64,000 bases of DNA from Vibrio sp. HB236076 (GCF_040957575.1 NZ_CP162602.1:124001-188000), one strand, 5' to 3'. Counted from the stretch's first letter, positions 25,962-36,567 are shown. Notes: generated by a model not told the origin, from the sequence alone. Program-made: numbers and translations.

Positions 25962-26306
25962 ATGTCGATATCTACGCCCTGTCGAGCCGCTTGCCAAAGC
26001 CATGGCGGCATCTGTCTTGGTTGCCAGCGAACCCTAGAAGAGATCATGACTTGGAAAGACAAAACCGAGGCTGAGCGACTCGATATCATGACGAAGATAA
26101 AGCCACAAACCGAGCAGCGAGCAGACATTAAGCCAACTCAAGCCAGCTGCGCACACTGTCAGCAACCTATGCATTGTGATATCAGTGCCGGCAAAACGAC
26201 CTGCTGGTGCTTTGAGCTCGAGCGAAGAGAAATCCCCGCCCCCTTGCAAAATCAAAACGCCTGCCTATGCCGACACTGCTTAAGCAAACTGCCCCTTGCA
26301 ACATAG
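25962..26306 (+). CDS. DUF1289 plus cysteine-rich CWC protein
   Basis: 114 residues from the ATG at 25962; the longer frame upstream has no ribosome-binding site. The N-terminal half is DUF1289-like: CRAACQSHGGICLGCQRTLEEI and a WKDKTEAERLDIM segment. The C-terminal half is a cysteine-rich CWC-type domain: CAHCQQPMHCD, then CWCFELERREIP and CLCRHCLSKL. Thirteen Cys in total suggest one or more zinc sites. The two domains usually occur as separate small proteins, so this looks like a fusion. Function unknown. Confidence 0.75.
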   Translation: MSISTPCRAACQSHGGICLGCQRTLEEIMTWKDKTEAERLDIMTKIKPQTEQRADIKPTQASCAHCQQPMHCDISAGKTTCWCFELERREIPAPLQNQNACLCRHCLSKLPLAT

Positions 26307-26473
26307 CTAAGCAGTTTGACGTGTCTTTGCCTACCTCACTCAACAACCTGATGACAAACACAATGAAAGCGGCGCCCTTAGGTCAGCGCCAACGGGAGGT
26401 GAGCACTCACAATAGGTTAAACGCGATTTGTATTCATTCGCCCAAAAAAGACAGGGCGTATTGTGAGCGCGAT

Positions 26474-26818
26474 TTATTTACCCGTTAAAACCGGTGCGGT
26501 AAATGACACCCCTTGCCACCCGAAACGAATAAAATTACGAATATTCTGATGATCGTCATTGTCTGGGTGTTGTAGAACGTCTTGGCGGTAAAAACGACCA
26601 AAACAGTGTAAGGTATCTTGCTCTGATAGCCCTTCTTCTATACCGAACGCCAAAATTTTAGCCGAACCATTGTTCTGACCCGCGGCGTTTTGTACCTCAC
26701 CATTGGTAAAATCGGCGGCGCTAAAGGTATAGTGTGCATCAATCACCGCCATAGTTTGCTCAAACTCGATTCCTTGTGGGTTGGCTTTTAACTCGGCTAA
26801 GAACTCATTTTTATTCAC
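26474..26818 (-). CDS. HopJ-family protein
   Basis: 114 residues from the GTG at 26818, seven bases after AAGGA; a TTG further upstream is weaker. The protein matches the HopJ (type III effector HopJ-like) family: FTNGEVQNAAGQNNGSAKIL, FGRFYRQDVL and NIRNFIRFGW. The family name comes from Pseudomonas, but free-living vibrios carry it without an associated secretion signal; here no secretion system is nearby, so an effector role is doubtful. Confidence 0.82.
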   Translation of the reverse strand: MNKNEFLAELKANPQGIEFEQTMAVIDAHYTFSAADFTNGEVQNAAGQNNGSAKILAFGIEEGLSEQDTLHCFGRFYRQDVLQHPDNDDHQNIRNFIRFGWQGVSFTAPVLTGK

Positions 26819-26994
26819 TCGGTTTTCCTTTTCTTTCAATAAAATGTGATGTTTAACTCAATATGAATTGCGCTTTTATCATAACGGGCTTTCGACATGC
26901 TTTCATCATTTTAACGGCATAAAAATGACATATAACTTTTCTAGGCTTGAGTCGAATTTTTGTCGTTTATTATTTGTCATGAAGGATATGACCC

Positions 26995-28728
26995 ATGTCA
27001 CGCATTACCACTCTCGTTCTCACCACGTGTAGCGTCGCTTGTACAGCGGCTTTCAGTGGTTTTTCTCAAGCTCAATCGTTGAGCGTCGATTTGATCGGCC
27101 GTTACGTTGCCGATGCCCCCTTTGCTACCTCGGCAGCAGAGATCGTTACTTATGATAAAAACAACGATCAACTCTTTGTCGTCAATGCTCATGCTCAGCG
27201 TATTGAAGTGCTAAAACCGTCGGCAACGGGACTCGAAAAGTTGCGTTATTTAGATCTCCACCAAGCTGGTGAATGGGCTAACATTGACATTGGCGCCGCC
27301 AACAGCGTTGACAGTTATGGCAATTTATTGGCGGTGGCGATCGAAAATAAAATCAAAACCAAACCAGGTATCATTGCCGTTTACGATAGCCGTGATCTGT
27401 CATTACTCACCACCTTCCCCGCCGGCTCCCTACCCGATATGGTCGGTTTTTCCAAAGACGGTCGCTTTCTCGCTAGCGCCAATGAAGGTGAGCCCAGCGG
27501 TGATTACCAAGACGACCCAGAAGGCAGTGTCACTCTCGTCGACTTGAGCCCTGGCTTAGAGCAAGCCAAAGCGCAACAAATTCGCTTCGACGCTTTTAAT
27601 CAAACACGCCGTGCTGAGCTCAAAGGCACGGTTCGAATTTCGGGTAAACATGCCTCGGCCGCCCAAGACCTTGAGCCGGAATACCTCACCTTTGCCAGCA
27701 ATGGCAAGCTTTACGTCAGTTTGCAAGAAAACAACGCGCTGGCCATTATCGACCCCGTCAAAGCCGAGGTTGAAGCCATTCAAGGGTTAGGGATGAAATC
27801 TTGGCACAATGCGAAGTTAGACGCGTCCAACAAAGATGCCGATCCGGATACCAAGCAATCTGGATTAGCCAACTTTCATTCCTATGAAGGGTTGTTCGGT
27901 TTGTACATGCCCGATACGATCAAGAGCTATACCGTTAATGGAAAAAGTTACATTGTCACTGCCAATGAAGGTGATGGGCGTGAATACGGGTTTAAAACCA
28001 CCCAAGAACAATGCGAACAATTAGGTTTAAACTGGGACGGAGACGACCACCAAGGCACTAGCGCTTATAAGACCACATTGGATACGTGTATTAGCCACAG
28101 TGATGAAGTGCGCGGTAAAAAACTCGATGTCGCCAGTGACCATCCATTAGCAAACGCGCTTAAAGACAATCAACAACTGGCAAGGCTAAAATTCATCAAA
28201 CCCGATCATCCATTACAAGCCAATGAACCAGCGTTAACCTTTGGGGCGCGATCTTTCTCAATTTGGGATGACAAGGGGCATTTAGTCTTCGATAGCCAAG
28301 ACCAGTTTGCCAACATCGTGGCTGAACAATCCCCCAATACCTTTAATAGTACCAATGACAATAACCAAAGCGCGGACGATCGCAGTGATGATAAAGGCTC
28401 TGAACCTGAAGCATTAGAAGTGGCGATGATCCAAGGCCGTCAATACGCTTTTATTGGCCTTGAGCGCCAAGGGGGTTTTATGGTCTACGACGTCACCGAC
28501 CCCAGTCAGGCAAGCTTTGTCCTTTACCATCAAGAGCGTGATTTCTCGCAGCCAGTCTGTACGCAAGTCGATGCCGATGGAGAGTGTGAAAACCAAGAAT
28601 ACAACCCCAAAGCCGGTGATTTAGGCCCTGAGTCGATTCACTATTTCATGCGTGGCAATCAACATTATATCGCCATTGGCAATGAAGTGAGCGGCACCAC
28701 CAGCTTGTATCACGTGTCGATTCAATAA
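26995..28728 (+). CDS. Choice-of-anchor I family exported protein
   Basis: 577 residues, ribosome site AGGATATGACCC. A Sec signal peptide ends near SQAQS (residue 28). The rest is a beta-propeller-type fold with repeats such as PDMVGFSKDGRFLASANEGEPS, TANEGDGREYG and GPESIHYF, the pattern of the choice-of-anchor I family, often annotated alkaline-phosphatase-like. No sorting anchor is seen at the C-terminus, so it is probably periplasmic or secreted. A precise activity cannot be given. A repeat fragment and a terminator follow. Confidence 0.8.
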   Translation: MSRITTLVLTTCSVACTAAFSGFSQAQSLSVDLIGRYVADAPFATSAAEIVTYDKNNDQLFVVNAHAQRIEVLKPSATGLEKLRYLDLHQAGEWANIDIGAANSVDSYGNLLAVAIENKIKTKPGIIAVYDSRDLSLLTTFPAGSLPDMVGFSKDGRFLASANEGEPSGDYQDDPEGSVTLVDLSPGLEQAKAQQIRFDAFNQTRRAELKGTVRISGKHASAAQDLEPEYLTFASNGKLYVSLQENNALAIIDPVKAEVEAIQGLGMKSWHNAKLDASNKDADPDTKQSGLANFHSYEGLFGLYMPDTIKSYTVNGKSYIVTANEGDGREYGFKTTQEQCEQLGLNWDGDDHQGTSAYKTTLDTCISHSDEVRGKKLDVASDHPLANALKDNQQLARLKFIKPDHPLQANEPALTFGARSFSIWDDKGHLVFDSQDQFANIVAEQSPNTFNSTNDNNQSADDRSDDKGSEPEALEVAMIQGRQYAFIGLERQGGFMVYDVTDPSQASFVLYHQERDFSQPVCTQVDADGECENQEYNPKAGDLGPESIHYFMRGNQHYIAIGNEVSGTTSLYHVSIQ

Positions 28729-28790
28729 GACCAATTTCACTCAACAGCAGGGCACCCTCTCCAGTTAAAAACCTCGATAAGAGTGATAAC
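28729..28790 (+). repeat. Fragment of interspersed repeat (left end)
   Basis: The stretch begins GACCAATTTCACTCAACAGC, then GCACCCTCTCCAGTTAAAAACC and GATAA, matching the left 60 bases of the elements at 45903 and 58817. The right end is missing, and a terminator follows at once. Confidence 0.5.
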
Positions 28791-28792
28791 AA

Positions 28793-28825
28793 AAAAGGCA
28801 AAGGATTTTTCAACCTTTGCCTTTT
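28793..28825. terminator. Bidirectional terminator
   Basis: AAAAGGCAAAGG (28793-28804) pairs with CCTTTGCCTTTT (28814-28825) around a 9-base loop, with A and T runs on each side. It serves the convergent choice-of-anchor I and methyltransferase genes. Confidence 0.88.
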
Positions 28826-28854
28826 CTCATTCTTTGCCTCTCACTTCGCAAACC

Positions 28855-29433
28855 CTAAGCTTGCTTGCCAATCACCAGAGCGACTTCAAGTTCGCCGTTA
28901 TCGGTCATGAGGGTAAACGCTTTTTGTTGGGAAACTTGGCTAAAACCTGCTGACTGCATACTTTGTACGATGCGGTCAGTCTCAATCCCGTTGTCAGATG
29001 CGCTCTGTTGTACATCCCAAACCAACATCGCACCGCCTTGCTCCAACAAAGAGTATGCCACTGCCATCGTCATCTCGAGATCGTCAATAAACTCACAAAC
29101 CGACGCAGCGATGATGAGATCAAATTGCCCGCGAAAGGCAGGGTGTTGAGCCGCCAACCCACGTGTTAATTGATCAACAACGGGCTCGACGTTACTCAAG
29201 AGCTTTTTATCCAGCTCTTCAATCATGGCTTCTGAACTGTCGAGTGCCACAATGTCTTTCACTAACGGCGACAAATATTGTGCCAGCAGGCCCGTTCCAC
29301 ACCCAACTTCGAGTACGCGTTTATCGGTCAAGTCGGTCAGTTCGAGCAACTGATCAAACACAAATTTTGTGAACGCTTGGGTCGTAGGACGCGATTCCCA
29401 GTCCTTTGCAATTTCATCCCAATCCAATGCCAT
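28855..29433 (-). CDS. Class I SAM-dependent methyltransferase
   Basis: 192 residues from the ATG at 29433, which follows GGAGG by four bases; the longer frame is rejected. Motif I is LEVGCGTGLLAQYL (about residues 44-57), followed by VALDSSEAM (motif II) and DLIIAASVCEFI (motif III-like). It is a Rossmann-fold methyltransferase of the small-molecule UbiE/Methyltransf_25 type; the substrate is unknown. It is divergent from the LysR gene at 29682, which could be its regulator. Confidence 0.85.
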   Translation of the reverse strand: MALDWDEIAKDWESRPTTQAFTKFVFDQLLELTDLTDKRVLEVGCGTGLLAQYLSPLVKDIVALDSSEAMIEELDKKLLSNVEPVVDQLTRGLAAQHPAFRGQFDLIIAASVCEFIDDLEMTMAVAYSLLEQGGAMLVWDVQQSASDNGIETDRIVQSMQSAGFSQVSQQKAFTLMTDNGELEVALVIGKQA

Positions 29434-29681
29434 GAGGCCTCCGGTTGTAACTTTCTCTTCTGGGCAAAGATGTCGTTTGACTTCCAATGCATTGCCTTCG
29501 CGATGACATAAATTCAACGCCGCGGCAATACAGTGCGATACGATGCCCCTAAGAATACCTTAAAAAAATAAAAAGGTCATAGGGTTAATCACTGAAAATT
29601 AGATCAATGACACTCGCCAAGTGCTGCGAACTGACTTACTCTACGGTCTGTGTTAACAATAAGATACCTATCATCACTACC

Positions 29682-30560
29682 ATGAATTTATCTCAAGTTG
29701 AAGCGTTTTGCGCCATCGCCGATCACGGTTCGGTCTCTGAAGCTGCTCGACAACTCGATACCAACCGAACGCGTTTGAGTATGGCAATTAAAGCACTGGA
29801 AAAAGAACTCGACATCGAACTTTTTGCTCGCACCGGCAACCAATTAACGCTCTCTGAAGCGGGCAAAGCGATTTATAAAGATTGCAGTTCGCTTCTGGCG
29901 ACGTCATCGAGGATAAAACAAACCTGCGCGCACATTTCTGGCGAGTTCCACGCCGAACTGTGGATCGCCCGTGATGACTCTTTGCCCGATGATTTTTGGC
30001 ATGAGATCTCCCATACCTTAAGCCATCGCTTTCCATCGACCTCCTTTAACATCGTGTTGGCTTCCAGTGGCGATTTAGAAAACCTGGTTTTAACGCATCA
30101 AGTCGACTTTGCCTTTGGGGTTGACTACGAGCGCATTAACGATCCCATGATGAGCTATAACCCTTTGGGTAAAATCAGGATGATGTCAGTCTGTCGTCAG
30201 GACCACCGATTAAGTCAAATGCGCCGTGTCAGTGATGAGGAATTGCGCGGCCAACGCCAAGCCCTGATGGTCTATCTCAATGAGAAAGACAACCCCGAAC
30301 TTGAGCCTTTTTCCAATCGCTACATTGGTTTTTCCAGTTTCGATTACATGCTCAATACCATTTTGCACGAAAACACCTGGGGGGTTTTGCCAGAGCCTCT
30401 GATCCGCCATCATTTGCGGCAACAAACTTTATCAGTGATCAAGCACACTTACGGACTGACACAAGAAGATTACTGCATGTTTATGGCTTCTGGCATGATT
30501 GAGCACCCTGCCATCAGTTGGGTTGCCGATAAGATCAGTGATTACCTCTTTGACTTCTAG
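29682..30560 (+). CDS. LysR-family transcriptional regulator
   Basis: 292 residues from the ATG at 29682 (MNLSQVEAFCAIAD). The helix-turn-helix is ADHGSVSEAARQLDTNRTRLSMAIKALEKEL. The effector domain is less typical but keeps LysR length. The frame extends upstream to 29607 without a better start. It lies back-to-back with the methyltransferase across about 250 bases. No effector can be inferred. Confidence 0.85.
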   Translation: MNLSQVEAFCAIADHGSVSEAARQLDTNRTRLSMAIKALEKELDIELFARTGNQLTLSEAGKAIYKDCSSLLATSSRIKQTCAHISGEFHAELWIARDDSLPDDFWHEISHTLSHRFPSTSFNIVLASSGDLENLVLTHQVDFAFGVDYERINDPMMSYNPLGKIRMMSVCRQDHRLSQMRRVSDEELRGQRQALMVYLNEKDNPELEPFSNRYIGFSSFDYMLNTILHENTWGVLPEPLIRHHLRQQTLSVIKHTYGLTQEDYCMFMASGMIEHPAISWVADKISDYLFDF

Positions 30561-30769
30561 TCTTTGACGACTTACTGATTTCAAGGCTTAAAAAAGGGCA
30601 ATACAGTCAGTGTCAATTTTACTGACAGCATTAAAATGAAATAAGTAACTGATTTTAAAATACATATTTTTATTCTCTGTGATGCTGCCCATTTGTGACA
30701 GAGTTTTCATTTGTCTTCTACTATGCCACCGTTGAAAATAGAGCCGTGTTCATCACGAGATCAACAAAG

Positions 30770-31663
30770 ATGTGTGCGAATAATAATGATAATGAAAAAT
30801 CTGTTTTAACCTTCTCAGCCCTTGCTGCTTCTTTCTTTGCGGTCGGCGGCATCATCCTAGGCTACTTAGTCAGTTCTATGGTGATCATTTTTGACGGCGT
30901 TTATTCAAGTGTCAGTTTAGTGTTAACTTTATTGTCACTGGCGGTGTCTTACTACATCCGACGACCTCAAAAACAACAATTTCCTTTTGGCAAAGCCCTG
31001 CTTGAGCCCGCGGTCATCGCCATCAAAGGTTTGGTTATTCTATCGATTGTTTTTTATTCTTTATTCGAAGCGAGCCAAGCCATGTTTGCCGGCGGTCGTG
31101 AAATCGACACCTCAATTGCTACCTTATTTGGTGTGGTCAATGTGTTGGGTTGTGGTATGGCGTGGGGCTTTATTGCCCACAAAAACAAAACCGTATCATC
31201 AAACTTGGTCAAAGCGGAAATGGAACAGTGGAAAATGGACACTTGGTTAAGTGTCGCGGTAACCTTGGGCTTTTGTTTATCCATGCTGCTCACTTGGACG
31301 CCTTGGGCTAACCTCGCGGTGTACGCCGACCCAATGATGATGATATTAATTTCTTTCTACTTTATTAAAGTGCCGATGTGCATGTTAAAAAATGCATTGA
31401 AAGAACTGTTTATGATGAGTCCAAACCCGTCGTTGTGTCAGCAAGTCGACCGCGATATTCACGCTGTCGGTCAATTGAGTCAACAGCGTTTGAAATTGGC
31501 GGGGCTGACTAAAGTTGGGCAAGAATTGCGCGTTCACGTTGATATGCACTTGCCAAAACAGGTGTTAAACGTGCAAGAGTTTGAGCAAACACGTACTCAA
31601 CTGACCAAGCGACTGGCGAAACACGACTATGACGTGCAATTGCAACTCAACATTGCGTATTAA
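30770..31663 (+). CDS. Cation diffusion facilitator-like transporter, altered metal site
   Basis: 297 residues from the ATG at 30770 (MCANNNDNEKS). Six predicted membrane helices and a cytoplasmic C-terminal domain (about 205-297) match the CDF/cation efflux fold. The transport site is unusual: helix 2 reads DGVYSS, where CDF proteins usually have DxxxD, and helix 5 reads QWKMD where HxxxD is expected. Only two of four liganding residues are present, so zinc transport of the FieF/ZitB kind is doubtful; substrate or role may differ. The start choice is moderate (weak ribosome site). Confidence 0.8.
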   Translation: MCANNNDNEKSVLTFSALAASFFAVGGIILGYLVSSMVIIFDGVYSSVSLVLTLLSLAVSYYIRRPQKQQFPFGKALLEPAVIAIKGLVILSIVFYSLFEASQAMFAGGREIDTSIATLFGVVNVLGCGMAWGFIAHKNKTVSSNLVKAEMEQWKMDTWLSVAVTLGFCLSMLLTWTPWANLAVYADPMMMILISFYFIKVPMCMLKNALKELFMMSPNPSLCQQVDRDIHAVGQLSQQRLKLAGLTKVGQELRVHVDMHLPKQVLNVQEFEQTRTQLTKRLAKHDYDVQLQLNIAY

Positions 31664-31700
31664 CTCTTGATTGGCACCATTACTACTGAAGAGATTCGCC

Positions 31701-31734
31701 CTCACGACATCCGTCACCTCTTGGGTGTCGTGAG
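31701..31734. terminator. Hairpin in the gap after the CDF gene
   Basis: CTCACGACA (31701-31709) pairs perfectly with TGTCGTGAG (31726-31734) around a 16-base loop. No U-run follows on either strand, so it is at best a weak terminator. The rest of the 326-base gap to the next gene shows no supported feature. Confidence 0.4.
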
Positions 31735-31989
31735 AAAATAAGTTACCTCAAGGCATGCCGCCCTTCACCCTCTTATTAGTGACTGCCTCACTCTTTTTTC
31801 TTCTACCTTTTTCCTCTCTGTTGTTGATTGTCGCAGACTCTCTTTGTCGCTACTGACAACCTCATCATAAGCAACCAGTTTGATCTTACGCAAATTATCT
31901 CGTCGTCAATCGCGTCACACTAAAGCCAGAACAAGAGCGTGTATAACACCGCTCTAGACCACAAATAGACTCTCATCTGGAGATGGCTT

Positions 31990-33138
31990 ATGACCAGTGC
32001 ATTTTATATCCCTACCGTCAATCTTATGGGCTCTGGCTGTTTAACGGACGCCGCTAACCAAATTCAATCGCTTGGCTATCGTCAGGGCTTAATTGTCACC
32101 GATAAAATCCTCAACCAACTTGGCGTGGTGGATAAGGTGAGCAAGCTATTAACAGCGCGTGGTGTCGGCTACTGCGTGTACGATGGCACGAATCCCAACC
32201 CGACTACCAACAATGTCAACGAAGGCTTGGCGTTATTAGAGAAAAACCAATGTGACTTTGTGATTTCACTCGGTGGTGGCTCACCTCACGATTGCGCCAA
32301 AGGCATTGCTTTATTGGCGGCAAATGGCGGTTCGATTGGCGATTACGAAGGCGTTGATCAATCGGCCAAACCCATGTTGCCCCTGATTGCGATTAACACC
32401 ACCGCAGGAACAGCTTCTGAAATGACGCGGTTTTGCATTATTACTGATGAAGTGCGCCACATCAAAATGGCGATTGTCGATAAGCACACCACCCCGTTGA
32501 TCTCGGTCAACGACCCAGACCTCATGCTGGCTAAACCGGCCTCACTGACCGCAGCCACCGGTATGGATGCCTTGACTCATGCCATTGAGGCTTATGTGTC
32601 CACTGCGGCCACGCCGATTACCGATGCCGTGGCGTTAAAAGCCATTGAGCTTATTCAAGCCAACTTGCGCCAAGCAGTAACTCACGGTGACGACCTCAAT
32701 GCCCGTGAGCAAATGGCCTACGCGCAATTTATGGCGGGCATGGCCTTTAACAACGCCTCGCTAGGGTATGTACACGCCATGGCGCACCAGTTGGGTGGTT
32801 TTTATGACTTGCCACACGGGGTGTGTAATGCGGTATTATTGCCTCATGTCCAAGAGTACAACGCCGACGTAGCCGCGAAGCGCTTAAGAGATGTTGCCCA
32901 GGCTTTGCAAGTCGATACTCAGGCCATGACGGCAGAGCAAGGGGCAAACGCCGCCATTGCCGCGATCCGCACATTGGCCAAAGATGTCGGTATTCCCGCC
33001 GGGCTGACAGACTTGGGTGTCAATGTGGAAGACATTCCGACCTTGGCAAGTAACGCGCTCAATGATGCGTGTGGACTCACCAATCCAAAACAAGCGACAC
33101 ACGAGGAGATTTGCGCTATTTTCCAAGCGGCGCTGTAA
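31990..33138 (+). CDS. yiaY: Iron-containing alcohol dehydrogenase, YiaY-like
   Basis: 382 residues, the standard length for group III Fe-ADH. The NAD-binding motif [11 protein letters not shown] lies near residues 97-107. Metal ligands are in the [10 protein letters not shown] and [16 protein letters not shown] stretches (about 195-280). E. coli YiaY and Zymomonas AdhB are the closest types I recognise, acting on short alcohols or L-threonine. The ribosome site GGAG precedes the ATG. It stands alone, with an AEC transporter about 140 bases downstream. Confidence 0.88.
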   Translation: MTSAFYIPTVNLMGSGCLTDAANQIQSLGYRQGLIVTDKILNQLGVVDKVSKLLTARGVGYCVYDGTNPNPTTNNVNEGLALLEKNQCDFVISLGGGSPHDCAKGIALLAANGGSIGDYEGVDQSAKPMLPLIAINTTAGTASEMTRFCIITDEVRHIKMAIVDKHTTPLISVNDPDLMLAKPASLTAATGMDALTHAIEAYVSTAATPITDAVALKAIELIQANLRQAVTHGDDLNAREQMAYAQFMAGMAFNNASLGYVHAMAHQLGGFYDLPHGVCNAVLLPHVQEYNADVAAKRLRDVAQALQVDTQAMTAEQGANAAIAAIRTLAKDVGIPAGLTDLGVNVEDIPTLASNALNDACGLTNPKQATHEEICAIFQAAL

Positions 33139-33274
33139 ACCAGAGAGACCGTACCCGCGCGGTGAATTTGTAATTGCATTTAAAGGTATGGCTAAAATCT
33201 AGGTAACTCGACTTTAGCCATTTTCGTCTGCGCGGTTATGTGCAAAAATGCTCACTTCTACACAGGGAGTGAGT

Positions 33275-34237
33275 ATGACTAGTTTATTGGAACATCTGCA
33301 GTTTTCTTTTTCGGTTACCGGGCCCATTTGCATCGTGTTGTTTTTGGGGATGGGGTTTAAATATTTTCGTCTTATCAATGATAACTTCATCGAAGTGGCC
33401 TCTAAGCTGGTGTTTAAAGTCACGTTACCCGCCCTATTGTTTTTTAATATCGTCGATTCTGATCATCAAATTTCATCGAGTATTCCTTTACTGGTTTTTG
33501 CTTTGGTCGCCAATGTGGCCTTTTTTATCTTCACCTCGGTGATTGCTAAACGCTGCTTTGATAACCCCAGTGATCAAGGCGTGATCATCCAAGGAGGATT
33601 TCGCGCCAATACCGGCATTGTTGGCTTGGCCTATGTCGCCAATGCCTATGGGAACGACGGTATTGCCATTGCTGCCATTTACGTTGCCTGTACCACCTTT
33701 TGCTATAACATTTTGGCCGTGATAGCCCTGTCGCCCAAAGGCAATCAATCCGGCGCACAGTCCTTTGCCATGATGGGAAAAACCATGACCAAAAACCCAC
33801 TCATCATTAGCATTGTCGCGGGTGTGGCCTGCAAGGTCGTCGGTTTTCCGATCCCGACCGTGGTCAGTGAGGCGGGGCACTACTTTGCCCACATGACCTT
33901 GCCACTGGCCCTTTTGTGTACCGGCGGTGCACTCAATCTGCGCGCGTTAAAGGCCGATCTCAACAAGGCCTGGTTTGCTAGCGGCTTTCGTTTGGTCCTC
34001 GCGCCTTTGATGTTAACCGTTGCAGGCTACTTATTTGGCTTTCGCGGCGTTGAGCTGGGCGTCATCTTCTTGATGAGTGCCGCGCCAACCGCGGCCGCCA
34101 GCTACGTGATGGCGCGGGCGATGAATGCCAATGCCAATTTGGCCGCCAATATTATTGCCCTCACCACCTTGCTGAGTTTGATCAGTTGTACATTAGGCAT
34201 TGCGATGTTAAGTCACTTTGGTTTAATTTCGGCTTAG
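33275..34237 (+). CDS. AEC family transporter
   Basis: 320 residues from the ATG at 33275, five bases after GGGAG. About ten membrane helices in two halves, with the AEC/auxin-efflux-carrier pattern (FRANTGIVGLAY in the first discontinuous region; GGALNLR and LMSAAPTAAASYVMA in the second half). Family members export or import organic acids; the substrate here is unknown. It may be co-transcribed with the preceding alcohol dehydrogenase. Confidence 0.88.
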   Translation: MTSLLEHLQFSFSVTGPICIVLFLGMGFKYFRLINDNFIEVASKLVFKVTLPALLFFNIVDSDHQISSSIPLLVFALVANVAFFIFTSVIAKRCFDNPSDQGVIIQGGFRANTGIVGLAYVANAYGNDGIAIAAIYVACTTFCYNILAVIALSPKGNQSGAQSFAMMGKTMTKNPLIISIVAGVACKVVGFPIPTVVSEAGHYFAHMTLPLALLCTGGALNLRALKADLNKAWFASGFRLVLAPLMLTVAGYLFGFRGVELGVIFLMSAAPTAAASYVMARAMNANANLAANIIALTTLLSLISCTLGIAMLSHFGLISA

Positions 34238-34323
34238 TCATCGAGCGATAATATACTTTAGAGCGATTAACTAGTAACATTGGCCACCTAAGTTCCGATT
34301 GATGTTTACCTATCTTGAGTGTG

Positions 34324-34496
34324 ATACCAATCTCACGAAATAGCAGGTCAGGACAGCGGGGTTAAACTCGATAACAGCGTAAAATTATCCTCGGTAAAAT
34401 AACGAGTTAGATTCGTACTTTATCAGAGAAAAGTTACCTTGTTCTCGCGTTTTTGCCCTGCGCTATCATCGGCCACGGACTTGTTAAGACTGGTAT
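34324..34496. repeat. Interspersed repeat with inverted ends (copy 1, diverged)
   Basis: Begins ATACCAATCT and ends AGACTGGTAT, a 10-base inverted end pair with one mismatch. The interior shares AAACTCGATAAC and CCTGCGCTAT blocks with the elements at 45903 and 58817 but is longer and more diverged. No coding capacity. It occupies most of the 322-base gap before rnb, so it may carry or disturb its promoter. Confidence 0.65.
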
Positions 34497-34560
34497 AAAG
34501 ATCAGTTCTGGGAGAGAGCTGGAATCGTCATTCCATAAAACCAAGGTTTAAACTAAAAAT

Positions 34561-36567
34561 ATGTTCCAAGACAACGCGCTACTTGCACAACTCAAACAAC
34601 AGATTCAAGAGACCCTGCCAAAAAAGGAAGGGACGATTAAAGCGACAGAGAAAGGCTTTGGTTTTCTTGAAGTTGACCATAAAACCAGTTTCTTTATCCC
34701 GCCTCCTTACATGAAGAAAGTCCTTCATGGTGATAAAGTCATGGCCGTCATTCGCACCGAGAACGAGAAGGAAGTGGCTGAGCCTCAAGAACTGCTCGAG
34801 CCTTCGATGCCGCGTTTTATCGGCCGTATCAAGATGTTTAAAGGCCGCTTAAACGTCGCGCCCGATCACCCGCAAATGAAGAAAGTGTCTTTGAAGGCTC
34901 GTCCTAAAAAGGGACTGAATGAGTCTGACTTTGCTGAAGGCGACTGGGTAGTGGCTACGCTTACCCGCCACCCGTTGAAAGGCGACAATGGCTTTTTTGT
35001 CGAGATCACGCAGAAAATCACCGACGCTGACGATAAAATTGCCCCTTGGTGGGTGACATTGGCGCAAAATGATTTGCCCAACAGTGAGCCAAAGGGTCTT
35101 GATGAATGGGCACTCAATGACGACGAAGCACTCGAGCGCGTCGACGCAACCCACATCCCTTTTGTGACCATTGATGGCGCGTCCACCAAAGATATGGACG
35201 ATGCGCTTTACGCAGAGCAACTCGACAACGGTGATTTTAAATTATCAATCGCGATCGCTGATCCGACGGCTTACATCTCACCAGATGATGAAATGGACAA
35301 AGTGGCTCGCCAGCGTGGATATACCATTTACCTGCCAGGTCGTAACATTCCCATGTTGCCTCGCGATTTGGCCGATGACCTCTGTTCATTGATCGAGAAC
35401 GAACATCGCCCAGCGCTTTGCTGTACGGTCACCGTAGACAAAGACGGCGTGATCAAAGACGATATTGCGTTCTTTGCCGCAACCATTAAATCGCATGCTC
35501 GTTTGATTTACGATGAAGTGTCTGATTGGCTCGAAAACGGCAGCTGTGAAACCTGGTCTCCAAACGAGACGATTTCCCAAGTCGTCGAAACCTTATACGC
35601 GTTCTCCAAAGCTCGTGCCCACTGGCGTGAGACTCATGCGGTCGTCTTCCCTGATCGCCCAGACTATCGCTTTGAACTCAGTGAAGACAACGATGTGATT
35701 GCGATTCACGCCGATATGCGCCGCACGGCCAACCGCCTGGTTGAAGAGTCGATGATCACCGCGAACATCTGTGCTGGTCGTATTCTTGAGCGTCAATTCG
35801 GTACGGGCGTCTTTAATACCCACCTTGGCTTTAAGGAAGAAAAAATTGCCGATGTGATTGAGCTTGTTAACCCAGAAGGCACGCTTGAATTTACTCAAGA
35901 AAGCATAAAAGAGCTTGAAGGGTTTGCTGCGCTTCGTCGTTGGTTAGGCCAACAAGAGACCAGCTACCTAGACAACCGCATTCGCAAAATGCAAGCTTAC
36001 TCGGAAGTTGGCAACCAACCGCTACCTCATTACGCGATGGGCTTACCCGTGTATGCGACGTGGACCTCACCTATCCGTAAATACGGCGATATGATCAACC
36101 ATCGTATGCTCAAAGCACACATCTTACAAAAAGAGCCGGTACAAGTACCAGATGATCAGGTCGGTGAAGAACTGGCTTTGCACCGCAAACACCATAAAAT
36201 TGCCGAGCGCAATGTGTCTGATTGGTTGTACGCCCGTACTTTGGCCAACGCACCGGTTGAGCAAACACCGTTCCAAGCGGAAATTTTTGACATTAACCGC
36301 GCAGGGGCTCGCGTACGCCTACTAGAAAACGGCGCCAGTGCCTTTATTCCTGGCTCGCAAATTTGCAGCAATAAGCAGCGCCTAGAGTGTAACAACGACA
36401 ATGGCACTATCTCACTCGATAAAGCCGTGATCCTCAAACTCGGTGATACTTTGCCAGTGCACTTGATTGAGGTCAATCAGGAAAGCCGTAGCTTAGTGGC
36501 AAAACCTATCGAAGTGTATGCCAGTGAAGAGACTCAACCCGAGCCGGCGCAAGAATCAGAGAAGTAA
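34561..36567 (+). CDS. rnb: Exoribonuclease II
   Basis: 668 residues, slightly longer than the E. coli enzyme. N-terminal cold-shock RNA-binding domains (KGFGFLEVD) precede the RNB catalytic domain, whose acidic cluster is visible as D205, D211, D213 and D214 in [16 protein letters not shown]-terminal S1 domain (about 575-655) follows, then an acidic tail. It degrades single-stranded RNA from the 3' end. A terminator follows at 36618. Confidence 0.95.
   Translation: MFQDNALLAQLKQQIQETLPKKEGTIKATEKGFGFLEVDHKTSFFIPPPYMKKVLHGDKVMAVIRTENEKEVAEPQELLEPSMPRFIGRIKMFKGRLNVAPDHPQMKKVSLKARPKKGLNESDFAEGDWVVATLTRHPLKGDNGFFVEITQKITDADDKIAPWWVTLAQNDLPNSEPKGLDEWALNDDEALERVDATHIPFVTIDGASTKDMDDALYAEQLDNGDFKLSIAIADPTAYISPDDEMDKVARQRGYTIYLPGRNIPMLPRDLADDLCSLIENEHRPALCCTVTVDKDGVIKDDIAFFAATIKSHARLIYDEVSDWLENGSCETWSPNETISQVVETLYAFSKARAHWRETHAVVFPDRPDYRFELSEDNDVIAIHADMRRTANRLVEESMITANICAGRILERQFGTGVFNTHLGFKEEKIADVIELVNPEGTLEFTQESIKELEGFAALRRWLGQQETSYLDNRIRKMQAYSEVGNQPLPHYAMGLPVYATWTSPIRKYGDMINHRMLKAHILQKEPVQVPDDQVGEELALHRKHHKIAERNVSDWLYARTLANAPVEQTPFQAEIFDINRAGARVRLLENGASAFIPGSQICSNKQRLECNNDNGTISLDKAVILKLGDTLPVHLIEVNQESRSLVAKPIEVYASEETQPEPAQESEK

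Noticed and set aside
26267..26488. 73-codon frame after the DUF1289/CWC gene
   Set aside because: Overlaps the end of a supported gene and the HopJ gene, lacks a ribosome site and has no protein-like pattern.
26474..26818. Type III secretion effector
   Set aside because: The HopJ name is historical; no type III secretion genes or secretion signal are visible, so an effector call is not supported.
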